NCBI RefSeq assembly: GCF_022179225.1
Contig: NZ_BPQL01000126.1
Location: 1-32,296, forward strand
Length of the DNA stretch: 32,296 nucleotides
Origin: Methylobacterium goesingense
GTDB lineage: Bacteria; Pseudomonadota; Alphaproteobacteria; Rhizobiales; Beijerinckiaceae
Direction: 5' to 3'
Made by a program: the position numbers and the translations under genes
Shown here: piece after piece, positions 1 to 8,797 of the stretch
Layout of the letters: each line of letters starts with the position of its first letter
Position numbering within the stretch: position 1 is the first letter of the stretch
The notes under the pieces: model-generated
Databases searched by the model: none
The model's input: the letters and a program-made list of their open reading frames with translations, nothing else
What the model was told of the DNA's origin: nothing

Positions 1-85
1 AGGTGCTGACGTCGGACAGCGTCCGCAAACCAAGTGGCGATTCATTCGCCATGGTCTCGGCGAGGGCGGCCTGTGCGTTGATCAT
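1..85 (-). CDS. possible 5' end of a divergent gene (partial)
   Basis: Reading the minus strand from an ATG at 85, the frame stays open for 28 codons to the window edge, beginning MINAQAALAETMANESPLGL. A G-run that could serve as a ribosome binding site sits 5-10 bases upstream. The gene would be divergent from tamA. The visible N-terminus is not diagnostic of any family. The call rests only on the open frame and the start context, and it could be chance. Confidence 0.28.
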   Translation of the reverse strand, partial: MINAQAALAETMANESPLGLRTLSDVST

Positions 86-363
86 GACGCACCCCCCTGG
101 GTTCGAGCCGCTCCGAGAGGCGTGGGATGGCGGTGGTCCCGGTACACATCCAACCTCGAAAGCGGATGCGGTCGCCCTGGGCGCGATGCCCGCCAAGGTT
201 GCTGTGTGGAAGCCTGACCGGTAGTCTGAAAGCCGACACATTTGCGCACGACTGAACTTAACGGCTTGGACACGGCCCGGCGGGATCATGCGCGCTGGGA
301 TCAGGACAGGGATCGCATGACCGAGATTGCGGCGCGGCCGGCTTCACACCGGATCGCCCATTC
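86..363. other. intergenic region upstream of tamA
   Basis: This stretch of about 280 bases lies before the tamA start. Short open frames occur on both strands, but they have no recognisable product, no good start context and out-of-frame neighbours. No clear sigma-70 boxes were found. It presumably carries the promoter of tamA-tamB and perhaps of a divergent gene to the left. Confidence 0.4.
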
Positions 364-2361
364 GTGAGGCGGATTCGGGGGCGAATCCACAACACGTCGA
401 TCCTGCGGCTCGCACGCGCCGCGTGGCCGGTCGCTGCCGGTCTCGCCGGCGGCGCGGTTCCGGTCGCGCCGGCACTGGCGTTCGATCTCTTCGGGCTGTT
501 CGCCTCCGAGGAGGAGCCGCCGGCGCCGAGCGCCGGTGCGCTGCCCTACACGGTGAAGTTCCAGGGCGTCGACGACGAGGACGTCCTGCGCGCGCTCCAG
601 GACACCTCGACCCTCCATCGGCTTCGGCAAGAGGCCCCGCCGGACGGAGAGGGTCTGGTGCGCCGCGCCGAGGCCGATCTGCGCCGCCTGGCCGATGTGC
701 TCTCCGGATACGGCTACTACCAGGGCCGCGTCGCGATCCGGATCGACGGCGTCGCGTTGGCCGGCGAGCCCAGTGTCATCGTGGCCGCCCGCGCGGCGGA
801 GGCGTCGCGCGGGCGTGCCCTCGTGCCGGTGAAGGTCGTGGTCGAGCCCGGTCCCCTCTACACCCTGCGCTCCATCGCGGTGCGCGATCCGCGGGGAACC
901 GCCTTTTCCGAGGAGATCCTTCCCGAGCGCTTCACCCGCGTGGGCGAGGACGTGCCGGCCCGCTCAGCCACCGTGCTGGCCCGCGAGGCCCGGATCGTCG
1001 ACCGGTTCCGGTCCCTCGGCCATCCCTTCGCCAAGGCCGTCACGCGCGACCCCGTCGTCGACGATGCGGCCCACGTCATGGACGTGACCTACACGGTCGA
1101 CCCGGGACCGATCGCGGGCCTCGGCGAGGTGGCGGTGCGCGGCACGAAGGACATCGACCCGGCGGTGGTCCGCTCCTTCATCTACGCGGAACCGGGCGAC
1201 CCCTACACGCCCAAGGCCGTCTCGGACATTCGCCGCTCCGTGGCCAAGGTCGAAGGCCTCGGCTCCATCCGCGTGCGCGAGGGCGAGGCCCTGGACGGCG
1301 CGGGCAATCTGCCGATCTTCGTGGACGTCACCGAGCGCGAGAAGAACCTGATCGGCGTCTCGGCCCGCTTCTCCACGGTCGATGGGCCCGGAATCCGGGC
1401 CTACTACGCCAACCGCAACCTGTTCGGGGGCGGCGAGACCCTGCGGGTCGACGCGGACATCTACTACCTCGGCAACGACCTCTACGCGAAGCAGCGCAAG
1501 GCCGCCGGCATCGATTCGAACGGGCTCGGCGGCCGGCTCTCCGCCACCTTCGTCAAGCCGGCCCTGTGGGGCACCCGCAACGACTTCATCGCCAACGTCT
1601 TCGCGGGCCGCGAGGCGCAGCAATCCTACGTCAGCGATGCGGCCGGCGGCACGGTGGCCCTGCGCCACCGCTTCTCGGACACATTCTTTGCGCAGGTCGG
1701 TGTGGACGGTCAGGCCGGGCGCTCGCAGGACGCGCTGGGCAAGGTCGATTACCGCCTGATCGGCGTGCCGGTCTCGGTCGGCTACGATTCCACCGATAAT
1801 TTGCTCGACCCCACCGAGGGCGTGCGGCTGACCGCTTCGGCGACACCCTATGCGGGCTTCCTCGGGTCCGACCCGTCGATCTTCGTCGCCAAGGCGCAGG
1901 GCTCGACCTACTACGCCTTCGACGACGAGGGCCGCTACATCCTGGCCGGTCGCCTCGGCTTCGGCTCGATCTCGGGGGCGAACCTCGAGGAGATCCCGGC
2001 CAATATCCGGTTCTTCGCCGGTGGCGGTGGCTCGGTGCGCGGCTTCCCCTACCGGACGCTGGGGCCGCGCGGACCGTTCAACCTGCCCATCGGCGGCCGC
2101 AGCCTGCTCGAAGCCTCGGTGGAGGCGCGCATCAAGGTCACCGACACGATCGGAGTGGTGCCGTTCATCGACGCCGGCACGGCCTTCGCCGGCAGCCTGC
2201 CCGATTTCGACGAGCGCATCCGCTACGCGGTCGGCCTCGGCCTCCGCTACTACACCGGCATCGGCCCGATCCGCGTCGACGTCGCCTTCCCGATGGACCG
2301 CATCAAGGGCAATCACGAGCGCCCCGTGGCCCTGTACATCAGCCTGGGACAATCCTTCTGA
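364..2361 (+). CDS. tamA: TamA-like outer membrane translocation and assembly module (Omp85 family)
   Basis: This is a 665-residue outer-membrane protein that works with TamB to insert or assemble beta-barrel and surface proteins. The start is a GTG; it gives a good Sec signal peptide with a hydrophobic run around residues 20-39, ending ALA before FDLFGLF, which is a common start of mature alphaproteobacterial TamA. POTRA-type domains fill roughly residues 55-320. The Omp85/surface-antigen barrel follows to the C-terminus, with the VRGFPYR segment near 560 and a terminal aromatic residue (QSF), as expected for Omp85 proteins. The ribosome binding site is weak. The TGA overlaps the ATG of tamB by one base, so translation is probably coupled. 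BamA itself is less likely, because the partner gene is tamB and the length fits TamA. Confidence 0.9.
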   Translation: MRRIRGRIHNTSILRLARAAWPVAAGLAGGAVPVAPALAFDLFGLFASEEEPPAPSAGALPYTVKFQGVDDEDVLRALQDTSTLHRLRQEAPPDGEGLVRRAEADLRRLADVLSGYGYYQGRVAIRIDGVALAGEPSVIVAARAAEASRGRALVPVKVVVEPGPLYTLRSIAVRDPRGTAFSEEILPERFTRVGEDVPARSATVLAREARIVDRFRSLGHPFAKAVTRDPVVDDAAHVMDVTYTVDPGPIAGLGEVAVRGTKDIDPAVVRSFIYAEPGDPYTPKAVSDIRRSVAKVEGLGSIRVREGEALDGAGNLPIFVDVTEREKNLIGVSARFSTVDGPGIRAYYANRNLFGGGETLRVDADIYYLGNDLYAKQRKAAGIDSNGLGGRLSATFVKPALWGTRNDFIANVFAGREAQQSYVSDAAGGTVALRHRFSDTFFAQVGVDGQAGRSQDALGKVDYRLIGVPVSVGYDSTDNLLDPTEGVRLTASATPYAGFLGSDPSIFVAKAQGSTYYAFDDEGRYILAGRLGFGSISGANLEEIPANIRFFAGGGGSVRGFPYRTLGPRGPFNLPIGGRSLLEASVEARIKVTDTIGVVPFIDAGTAFAGSLPDFDERIRYAVGLGLRYYTGIGPIRVDVAFPMDRIKGNHERPVALYISLGQSF

Positions 2362-5300
2362 TGGGATTTCGGACCTCACTGAGCTCCTGGGTATCGACCC
2401 TCCCTCGTCTCCGGGGGAAAGTCCGTTTCGCCGCCGCCGTCCTGTGCGTGTCCGTCCTGGCGACCGGCCCGGCCACCCGCACCCACGCCGACGAGGGCGA
2501 GAAGACGGTGCTCGGCGGCCTGCTCTCGAAGGCGCTGTCCACGCCGGGCTCCCGCGTCGCCATCGGGGCCGTCGACGGCGCCCTGTCCTCGGACGCCACG
2601 ATCCGCGACGTGGCCATCAGCGACGCAGGTGGCGTCTGGCTGAAGCTCGACCGGGCGCGCCTCGTCTGGCGCCGTCTCGCCTTGCTCTCGGGCCGGCTTG
2701 AGGTGGAGACCCTGGAGGTCGGCCGCCTCGAAGTCATCCGTCGGCCCCTCCCCGCCCCGGTCTCGGCCACTCCGGAGCCAGACGGGTCCCTGCTGCCGGA
2801 CTTGCCGGTCAAGGTCGAGGTCAAGGCGTTCAAGCTGGCCGAACTCGTGCTCGGCGAGGCCCTGGCCGGGCAGCCGGCGCGCCTGTCCGCCGCCGGCCGC
2901 GCCCGCCTCGGCGCGCCGGCCGAAGGGCTCGACCTCGACCTCAGCGTGCAGCGCCTCGATGCACAGGGCCGGTTCGGCGCCCGCCTGCTCTTCGTACCGA
3001 AGGGCGAGACCCTCGAACTCAAGGCCACCTTGGTCGAGCCAGCCGGCGGCCTACTCTCGAAGGCGGCGAACCTCCCCGGCACGCCCCCGATCAATCTCGA
3101 TCTCGACGGGCGCGGCACTCTGGACGCCTGGAATGCCCGCCTCGATTTCGATGCCGGGCCGGAACTCGGCGCCAAGGGCTCGGCCCGGATCTCGCGCATC
3201 GGCAGCGAGCGGCGCCTCGCCCTCGATCTCGCCTCGCGCATCGAGGCACTGCTGCCGGGGCCGGCGGCGGCGATCTTCTCCGGCACCACCAAGCTCGACG
3301 CGGGCCTGCGCTTTGCCGACAGCGGCGCCTTCGGCATCGATCGTCTCGAACTCGCCTCCCGCACCGCGCGCCTTGATGCGCGTGGAACCCTCAGTGCCGA
3401 CCGCATCGCCGACTTCCTGGTCTCCGCCCGGGCCGTGCCCACTGAAGGCGGGATGACACGGGCGGCGGATGCCGAACTCGACAGCCTCGTCTTCGACGGC
3501 ACCCTCAAGGGTGCGATCGCCCGCCCCACCGTGAACGGAACCCTGAAGGCCGCTGGCCTGCGTGCCGACGGCAGTGCCCTGGAACGGATCGAGGCCGATA
3601 TCGCGATGCTGCCGTCCGGGCCGGAGCCGAGTGCTGCCCGCTTCGCCCTCTCGGCCAACGCGAAGGTGGATGGTCTGCGTCTCGCCGACCCGGCGCTGCG
3701 CCGGGCGATCGGGACGCGGGCGGCCTTGACCTTCCGGGGAACGCTCCAGCCCGACGGCGTCGTCGAGGTGGCCAAGCTCGACCTCGACGGGCCGACCGCG
3801 CGGGCCTCCTACGCGGGCAAGGTCGGACAGAACACGCTCACCGGCGTCCTCGACGCGGCGCTCCCGGACCTGACGGCCTTCTCCGAGTTCGCCGGCCGGC
3901 CCCTGGCCGGGGCTCTCACGGCGCGCGCCGGCTTGAGCGGCGATCCGGCCCGCAAGGCGGTGACCGCCGATGTCGATCTGCGCACGAGCGGCCTCGCTCT
4001 CTCCTTGCCCGCCCTCGATCGCACCCTCGGCAACACTCCGCGCTTCAGCGGCCGTCTCTCGCAGGTCTATGACGGCTACGCCTTCGAGGGCGCCCGCCTC
4101 GAGGGGGCCGAGATCGTCGCGCGCCTCGAAGGCCGCGCCACCGCCCGCCTCGCAGACGCCAAGCTCGTCGTGGACCTGAAGGACCTCGCGACCTTCGATC
4201 CGAAGCTCGCCGGCCGCGCCCTCCTCGACGGGCGCCTCACCGGCACCCTGGAGAAACCGGACCTCACCGCGACGCTCACCGCCTCAGAGGCCCGCGCCCT
4301 GGGGCGCCCCCTGCGCGATCTGCGGATCGAGACCGCCGTGAAGGACCTCACGGGCGCCCTCGACGGAACCCTTCGCCTATCCGGCGATGTCGCGGGCAAG
4401 CCCTTGCGCGGCGACGCGCACCTCGCCCGTCCTACGCCGGACGCGTGGCGTCTCGACCGGCTGGCGTTCCAACTCGGATCGGTCACCCTCGACGGCGATG
4501 TGGCCCTGGATGCCCGCACCCTCTTGACGCAAGGGGCCCTGACCCTGTCGGCGGGCAACCTCGACGATCTCTCACCCCTCGCCCTGACGCCGTTGGCTGG
4601 CGCTCTCGATGCCTCTGTGACCTTGTCCCGCGACGGCGGCCGGCAGGATGCGGCGATCCGTGCGAAGGGCGGATCGCTGCGCGTCGGCGAAATCGGCCTG
4701 TCGCGCCTCGACGCGGATCTCACGGGGCGCGATCTGACCGGGCGGCCCGTTATCGACGGCCGTGTGAACGCCGACCGGCTCGTTGCCGCCGGCCAGAGCC
4801 TGGACACGATCCGCCTCGCCGCCACAGGGGCGCCGAACGCAAGCGACATCACGCTCTCGGCCAAGGCACGCGGATTCGACCTCGACGGTGCCGCGCGCCT
4901 CGTGCCCGGCGAGCGGACCCGCATCGACATCGCGCGGTTCTCCGCCGCACGCGGCGGCGACCGGCTGGCGCTCGCCGGACCCGCCAGCGTCACCCTGGAT
5001 GCCGGAACCGCGCTGATCGAGAACCTCGTGGTGGCCGCCGGCAGCGGCCGTGTCAGCCTCTCGGGACGGGCCGGCCGCGACCTCGATCTCAAGCTCGGCA
5101 TCCGCAGCCTGCCCCTGGCGCTCGCCCGGATCGCCTCTCCCAGTCTGGCGCTCACCGGCACCCTCGACGGCGAGGCCGACCTGCGCGGTTCCGCGAGCCG
5201 GCCGGAGGGCCGCTACGCCTTCACGGTGGCACGGCTCGTCACGCCAGAGACCCGCAAGGCTGGCTTGCCGCCGATCGAGGCGCGTGCCAGCGGCACGGTC

Positions 5301-6731
5301 GGCGAGGGCCGCGCCGGGATCGACGGACGCGTCTCGGCCGGGCGCGGCGCGGAGATGACCGTCTCCGGTTCGCTGCCCGTCGCGGCGGGTGGCGCCCTCG
5401 CGGTGAAGCTGCGCGGCACCCTCGATGCCGCCTTGGCCAACAGCTTCCTCAGCGTCGGCGGCCAGCGCGTGGCCGGGCGGATCGCCCTCGATGCCGGCGT
5501 GACGGGAAACCTCGCCGCGCCGCGGGCCGAGGGTGTCGCCACCCTCACCGGCGGCTCCTTCACCGATCCGCTCCAGGGCATTCGCCTCACCAACATCGAG
5601 GGCCGCGTGACCGGCCGCGGCGACACCCTGGTGGTGGAGCGCCTGACGGCGCAGACCCGCAACGGCGGCGCCCTGCGGGGCGACGGCCGCGTGGCTCTGG
5701 AGCCCGGCGCCGGCTTCCCCGGCACCATCCGTCTCACGGCCGAGCGGGCCGAACTCGTCTCCAGCCCGCTGATGACGGCTGTTGCCAGCCTGAATCTCGC
5801 CCTGACCGGACCGCTCGCCCGCACGCCGAAGGTTGCGGGACGGATCGATCTCGTCTCCGTCGACGTGTCGGTGCCCGACCGGCTGCCCGCCACCGTGCAG
5901 CCGCTGCCCGAGATCCGCCGGATTAACACCCCGCCCGACATCCGCGCCCGACTCGACGCGCGCTCGGATCGCCGCGCCAAGATCGCGGCCCTCGGGCGCA
6001 AGGGCCGGAAGGCGGCGCCGCCCTTCGATGCGACGTTGGATGTCGCCGTGAACGCGCCGAACCGGATCTTCGTGCGTGGGCGCGGGATCGATGCGGAACT
6101 CGGCGGATCGCTGCGCCTCACCGGCTCGTCGCGCGATCCCGTGGCCACGGGTGATTTCGAGATGCGGCGCGGCCGGTTCAGCGTGGTCGGCCAGCGGCTC
6201 GACTTTACCCGGGGGCGCCTGACCTTCGGCGGCGAGATCGCCACGCCCGAACTCGATTTCATCGCCGAGACCAAGGCCGCGGAGGTGACCGCCCGCATCG
6301 CGGTCACCGGACCGGCTAACCAGCCGAGCTTCCTCCTCACCTCGGACCCCAGCTTGCCGCAGGACGAGGTACTGTCGCGCCTGCTGTTCAAGAAGGCGTC
6401 CGGCGGCCTATCGCCGTTCCAGGCGCTGCAGCTCGCGCAAGCCGTGGCCCAGTTCTCGGGCGGGGCCGGCGGCGTCGACGTGTTCGAGCAGGCACGCAAG
6501 GGGCTCGGCCTCGACAGCCTCGACGTCTCCACCGGGGCCAGCGGCGGACCGGCGCTCGGCGCCTCGCGCTATCTTAGCGACCGACTGAGCGTCGGCGTGA
6601 AAGCGGGCGCCAAGCCCGCCGATACGGCCGCGACGGTGGATTACGACGTCACGCGCCGGATCAAGATCCAGGGGGAGGCCGGCAGCGACGGCCGCACAGC
6701 GGTCGGTGTCGGCGCCGAGTGGGAGTATTGA
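2361..6731 (+). CDS. tamB: TamB-like translocation and assembly module subunit (DUF490)
   Basis: This is a 1456-residue envelope-spanning protein anchored by an N-terminal hydrophobic segment (about residues 22-36) that extends across the periplasm to TamA. The body is long, low in cysteine and rich in alternating beta strands with repeated Leu/Asp/Gly-containing segments, as in AsmA/TamB lipid-transport-type proteins. The C-terminal DUF490 region (about 1110-1456) is clear, with the SPFQALQLAQAVAQ segment, a DVFEQARKGLGLDSL segment, the ASRYLSDRLSVGVK segment and the terminal EWEY. The length matches the family. The start overlaps the tamA stop (TGATG). A strong hairpin follows the stop. TamB proteins are now considered possible bridges for phospholipid transport; nothing in this sequence decides between that and autotransporter assembly. 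Confidence 0.9.
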   Translation: MGFRTSLSSWVSTLPRLRGKVRFAAAVLCVSVLATGPATRTHADEGEKTVLGGLLSKALSTPGSRVAIGAVDGALSSDATIRDVAISDAGGVWLKLDRARLVWRRLALLSGRLEVETLEVGRLEVIRRPLPAPVSATPEPDGSLLPDLPVKVEVKAFKLAELVLGEALAGQPARLSAAGRARLGAPAEGLDLDLSVQRLDAQGRFGARLLFVPKGETLELKATLVEPAGGLLSKAANLPGTPPINLDLDGRGTLDAWNARLDFDAGPELGAKGSARISRIGSERRLALDLASRIEALLPGPAAAIFSGTTKLDAGLRFADSGAFGIDRLELASRTARLDARGTLSADRIADFLVSARAVPTEGGMTRAADAELDSLVFDGTLKGAIARPTVNGTLKAAGLRADGSALERIEADIAMLPSGPEPSAARFALSANAKVDGLRLADPALRRAIGTRAALTFRGTLQPDGVVEVAKLDLDGPTARASYAGKVGQNTLTGVLDAALPDLTAFSEFAGRPLAGALTARAGLSGDPARKAVTADVDLRTSGLALSLPALDRTLGNTPRFSGRLSQVYDGYAFEGARLEGAEIVARLEGRATARLADAKLVVDLKDLATFDPKLAGRALLDGRLTGTLEKPDLTATLTASEARALGRPLRDLRIETAVKDLTGALDGTLRLSGDVAGKPLRGDAHLARPTPDAWRLDRLAFQLGSVTLDGDVALDARTLLTQGALTLSAGNLDDLSPLALTPLAGALDASVTLSRDGGRQDAAIRAKGGSLRVGEIGLSRLDADLTGRDLTGRPVIDGRVNADRLVAAGQSLDTIRLAATGAPNASDITLSAKARGFDLDGAARLVPGERTRIDIARFSAARGGDRLALAGPASVTLDAGTALIENLVVAAGSGRVSLSGRAGRDLDLKLGIRSLPLALARIASPSLALTGTLDGEADLRGSASRPEGRYAFTVARLVTPETRKAGLPPIEARASGTVGEGRAGIDGRVSAGRGAEMTVSGSLPVAAGGALAVKLRGTLDAALANSFLSVGGQRVAGRIALDAGVTGNLAAPRAEGVATLTGGSFTDPLQGIRLTNIEGRVTGRGDTLVVERLTAQTRNGGALRGDGRVALEPGAGFPGTIRLTAERAELVSSPLMTAVASLNLALTGPLARTPKVAGRIDLVSVDVSVPDRLPATVQPLPEIRRINTPPDIRARLDARSDRRAKIAALGRKGRKAAPPFDATLDVAVNAPNRIFVRGRGIDAELGGSLRLTGSSRDPVATGDFEMRRGRFSVVGQRLDFTRGRLTFGGEIATPELDFIAETKAAEVTARIAVTGPANQPSFLLTSDPSLPQDEVLSRLLFKKASGGLSPFQALQLAQAVAQFSGGAGGVDVFEQARKGLGLDSLDVSTGASGGPALGASRYLSDRLSVGVKAGAKPADTAATVDYDVTRRIKIQGEAGSDGRTAVGVGAEWEY

Positions 6732-6739
6732 GGAGCCCG

Positions 6740-6774
6740 GTGCCGCCCGCCGGCGCGAGCCGGGCGGGCGGCAC
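6740..6774. terminator. bidirectional hairpin between tamB and the convergent small gene
   Basis: A perfect 12-base-pair stem (6740-6751 with 6763-6774, GTGCCGCCCGCC and its complement) encloses a small inner GGC/GCC stem with a GCGA loop. It lies 8 bases after the tamB stop and 6 bases past the stop of the opposing gene. There is no T tract, so strength as an intrinsic terminator is uncertain. The position between convergent genes fits termination from both sides. Confidence 0.65.
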
Positions 6775-6780
6775 GCGTCC

Positions 6781-6981
6781 TCACCGCATCAGCCAAAGGG
6801 ACTGGCCGAAGCTGCTCAAGGGGTCGTGGAAATGGGTGACCAGAACGATCGCCCAAAGCGTGCCCAGCACGGTGGCGAGGCTGAGCACGATGACTTCGCC
6901 GGATTCGCGCCCTGCTTCGAGAAAGTGCCGGCTCGGGCTGGCCGTGACCTTACGGTTGCGCTTGGGATGACGATCCGTCAT
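6781..6981 (-). CDS. small single-pass membrane protein, conserved-hypothetical type
   Basis: This 66-residue protein has a basic N-terminal cytoplasmic segment (about residues 1-27) and one transmembrane helix of about 20 residues (VIVLSLATVLGTLWAIVLV), followed by a short tail with HFHDP. The ATG start is supported by AGGAGA five bases upstream. It is convergent with tamB and is probably transcribed alone. I do not recognise a function. The fold would be a one-helix inner-membrane protein with the charged N-terminus inside. Confidence 0.7.
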   Translation of the reverse strand: MTDRHPKRNRKVTASPSRHFLEAGRESGEVIVLSLATVLGTLWAIVLVTHFHDPLSSFGQSLWLMR

Positions 6982-7077
6982 TGCGTCTCCTGATAGGGTT
7001 GGCTTCGTACGAGGCGCCGCAAGGCCCGGGCCAAGCCGGCCGCCGGCTCATCTCGCCAACCCGGTCCTCGCGGACCC

Positions 7078-7611
7078 GTGACCGCTCGAACTCTCGGAAC
7101 GTCGCCGGTGTCCGACCCAGCCCTGCTCCTCTACCCCGACCCGCGCCTTCGTCTGGTGGCGGCGCCCGTCGAACACTTCGACGATGAACTCGAGGGGTCC
7201 GTGCGCGATCTCGAGGCCGTGATGCGGGCCGTCTCGGCCCTCGGCCTGACGCTTCCGCATATCGGCCGCCTCCAGCGCGTGGTGATCCTGCGCATGGAGC
7301 CGGGCGATCCGATCACCCGCTACGTCAATCCCGAGATCGTCTGGGCGTCGCCCGAATTCGCACCCCAGACAGAGGGCAGCGTCTCGATGCCGGGCATTAT
7401 GGACGTGGTCGAGCGCGCCGTTGCAGTCCGGGTGCGATACCGCGACCTGTCGGGCGCCGTGCACGAGGAGGCGGCGGAGGGATTCCGCGCCGCCTGCCTC
7501 CAGCACGAGATCGACCAGCTCGACGGCATCTTCTGGATCGAACGCCTGTCGCGCCTGCGCCGGGACCGGGCGATCAAGCGCTTCGCCAAGCTGCGGCGCG
7601 CGGAGGGCTGA
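7078..7611 (+). CDS. peptide deformylase-like protein with altered metal-ligand motifs
   Basis: This protein of up to 177 residues has the deformylase layout: YPDPRLR near the start, a motif-1 position (ALGLTLPHIG), a motif-2 position (EGSVSMPG) and a motif-3 position (QHEIDQLDG). Active Def enzymes use EGCLS (Cys ligand) and HExxH (two His ligands). Here the Cys is Ser and the second His is Gln, and GxGLAAxQ is poorly kept, so ordinary Fe/Zn deformylase activity is unlikely. The first possible start is the GTG at 7078. The GTG at 7108 gives a more family-like N-terminus (MSDPALLLYPDPRLR) and may be the true one. The role is unknown; it may bind formyl-methionyl peptides or ribosomes without catalysis, which is speculation. 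Confidence 0.82.
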   Translation: MTARTLGTSPVSDPALLLYPDPRLRLVAAPVEHFDDELEGSVRDLEAVMRAVSALGLTLPHIGRLQRVVILRMEPGDPITRYVNPEIVWASPEFAPQTEGSVSMPGIMDVVERAVAVRVRYRDLSGAVHEEAAEGFRAACLQHEIDQLDGIFWIERLSRLRRDRAIKRFAKLRRAEG

Positions 7612-7697
7612 GCGCCATTCCCCTTCCCCCGGTGGTGCCCTAGAATCCGCAGGGTTCGTCGCGGCCGAGCGAAACGGCATCGCGACAGGGATGCCAG

Positions 7698-8108
7698 ATG
7701 TCTTCGCTTCGCCTCCTCGGCCTCGTCCCGCTCCTCGCGGCCTGCCTGCCGGCCGTGGTGTCCGCCGCTCCGGCCCCGAACCCGATCGTCGGGTGTCCCT
7801 CCCTGGTCAACCTGCGCATGCTCCTGCGCCAGACCAAGTCGGATATGCCCGCCGCGGCGGCGCTGCTGGGCAGTGACGGTACGGACCACCTTGGCTGCAC
7901 GGTGCTCGCACGCGAAGCGGTGACGGCCCTTCAGGAACACCTGACGCTGAACGGCAACGCCTATGATTGCGTGACCCTGCGCAACACCAGCGTCTGCCAC
8001 TGGGTCGTGGCCGGCGCGGTGAACCTCAGTGAAGCTCTGCCGAAGGCGCGCGGCGACAAGAGCCGACCGACCGAGAAAGCGCCCGCGCAGGAGAAGGCAC
8101 GTCGATGA
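7698..8108 (+). CDS. secreted four-cysteine protein, first of an overlapping related pair
   Basis: This 136-residue protein has a Sec signal peptide (hydrophobic LLGLVPLLAACLPAVVSA, cleavage near VSA-AP). The mature part carries four cysteines in the contexts GCPSLVNLR, LGCTVL, YDCVTL and SVCHWVV, and a Lys/Glu/Ala-rich C-terminal tail. The cysteine at about position 16 lies within the signal peptide. The ATG is preceded by an AGGGA-type ribosome binding site. Its stop overlaps the start of the next gene as ATGA. The cysteine order and the C-x-WVV ending also occur in the next protein, so the two are probably diverged duplicates. I do not recognise the family; the role is probably periplasmic. 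Confidence 0.72.
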   Translation: MSSLRLLGLVPLLAACLPAVVSAAPAPNPIVGCPSLVNLRMLLRQTKSDMPAAAALLGSDGTDHLGCTVLAREAVTALQEHLTLNGNAYDCVTLRNTSVCHWVVAGAVNLSEALPKARGDKSRPTEKAPAQEKARR

Positions 8109-8389
8109 GGACGAGAATTCCGGTGATTCTCAGCGCGATGCTGGTAATGACGGCCGCTCGCGCAGAGGCACCCGCCGTCATCGCCTGCGACACACTGGTG
8201 TCGCTGCGCGTCCTCATGGCAGCTGGAGGGCATGATGCCATGGAGAGCGCCCTGCCCCGGCATCGAAGCTGCCGGACAATTTCCAGGGATCGTATCGGAG
8301 CGCCGGAACACCGGGCAATGGTGGGCGGGGCACCCTTCGAGTGCCTCGCGGTGGCCGGCGAAAAGGACTGCGCCTGGGTCGTCCCTTGA
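8105..8389 (+). CDS. secreted four-cysteine protein, second of the pair
   Basis: This 94-residue protein has a signal peptide (basic RTR, hydrophobic IPVILSAMLVMTAARA, then EAP). It has four cysteines in the contexts IACDTLVSLRVL, SCRTIS, FECLAV and DCAWVV. This order mirrors the upstream protein (GCPSLVNLRML, LGCTVL, YDCVTL, VCHWVV), but with a shorter middle part and no charged tail. The ATG overlaps the previous stop (ATGA), so expression is probably coupled. The function is unknown. The paired cysteines suggest disulfides in the periplasm. Confidence 0.65.
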   Translation: MRTRIPVILSAMLVMTAARAEAPAVIACDTLVSLRVLMAAGGHDAMESALPRHRSCRTISRDRIGAPEHRAMVGGAPFECLAVAGEKDCAWVVP

Positions 8390-8393
8390 ACCG

Positions 8394-8417
8394 CCCGGGG
8401 CCTTGGTCGACCCCGGG
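8394..8417. terminator. hairpin between convergent genes
   Basis: A seven-base-pair perfect GC stem (CCCGGGG at 8394-8400 with CCCCGGG at 8411-8417) and a ten-base loop start 5 bases after the stop of the secreted-protein pair and lie just before the stop of the opposing gene. There is no T run. The call rests on position and symmetry. Confidence 0.45.
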
Positions 8418-8427
8418 GTGAAGCCGA

Positions 8428-8637
8428 TCAGACGCTCAAGGGGGCGCCGATGCGGGCGCGCAGCACGTGGCGGAGGTTCTGGTTGGCGGAGGCGTCCGCG
8501 TCGAGGGCCGCCATCAGGCGCAGCAGCCGGCTGATCGGCGTCGTGCGGTCCTGGACCGCCGACTGGATCTGCATCTGGAGCGGCGGCTGTTCGCCGATGG
8601 ACTCCGACTTCAGGTTCGTTTGGGCCGGCTGGGGCAT
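8428..8637 (-). CDS. small hypothetical protein
   Basis: This is a 69-residue protein if it starts at the ATG at 8637; a GTG at 8673 would add 12 residues. The N-terminal third is polar and Gln-rich, and the rest is predicted helical with ARG/LEU/ALA content (DRTTPISRLLRLMAALDADA). No signal peptide or membrane segment is seen. Overlapping open frames on the plus strand have unusual composition (Trp/Ser/Arg-rich), so this strand is preferred. I do not recognise a family, and the start context is weak. Confidence 0.45.
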   Translation of the reverse strand: MPQPAQTNLKSESIGEQPPLQMQIQSAVQDRTTPISRLLRLMAALDADASANQNLRHVLRARIGAPLSV

Positions 8638-8797
8638 GGTCCGCGGATCCGAGACGTGATCATGCGCGATCACGGGCGGCTCGCTACGCCATCGGATGCG
8701 CCCACGCCAGAGTTTTTTGCCATCTATCCATAGCCGGCACGCAATCCTGCCCTGCGGGCGGGACGAAATGCCGATTCCTGGGGACGATTCGCGCGAT

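Noticed and set aside
3..224. Plus-strand 73-codon frame at the left edge
   Set aside because: No family resemblance, no ribosome binding site and an atypical composition; a minus-strand start at 85 competes with it.
964..2379. Long minus-strand open frame opposite tamA
   Set aside because: It is a shadow of the GC-rich tamA frame: Asp/Arg/Gly-rich, no family resemblance, whereas tamA has a full domain set.
8711..8716. T run that might end an intrinsic terminator
   Set aside because: No convincing stem precedes it on the plus strand, and no plus-strand gene ends nearby.
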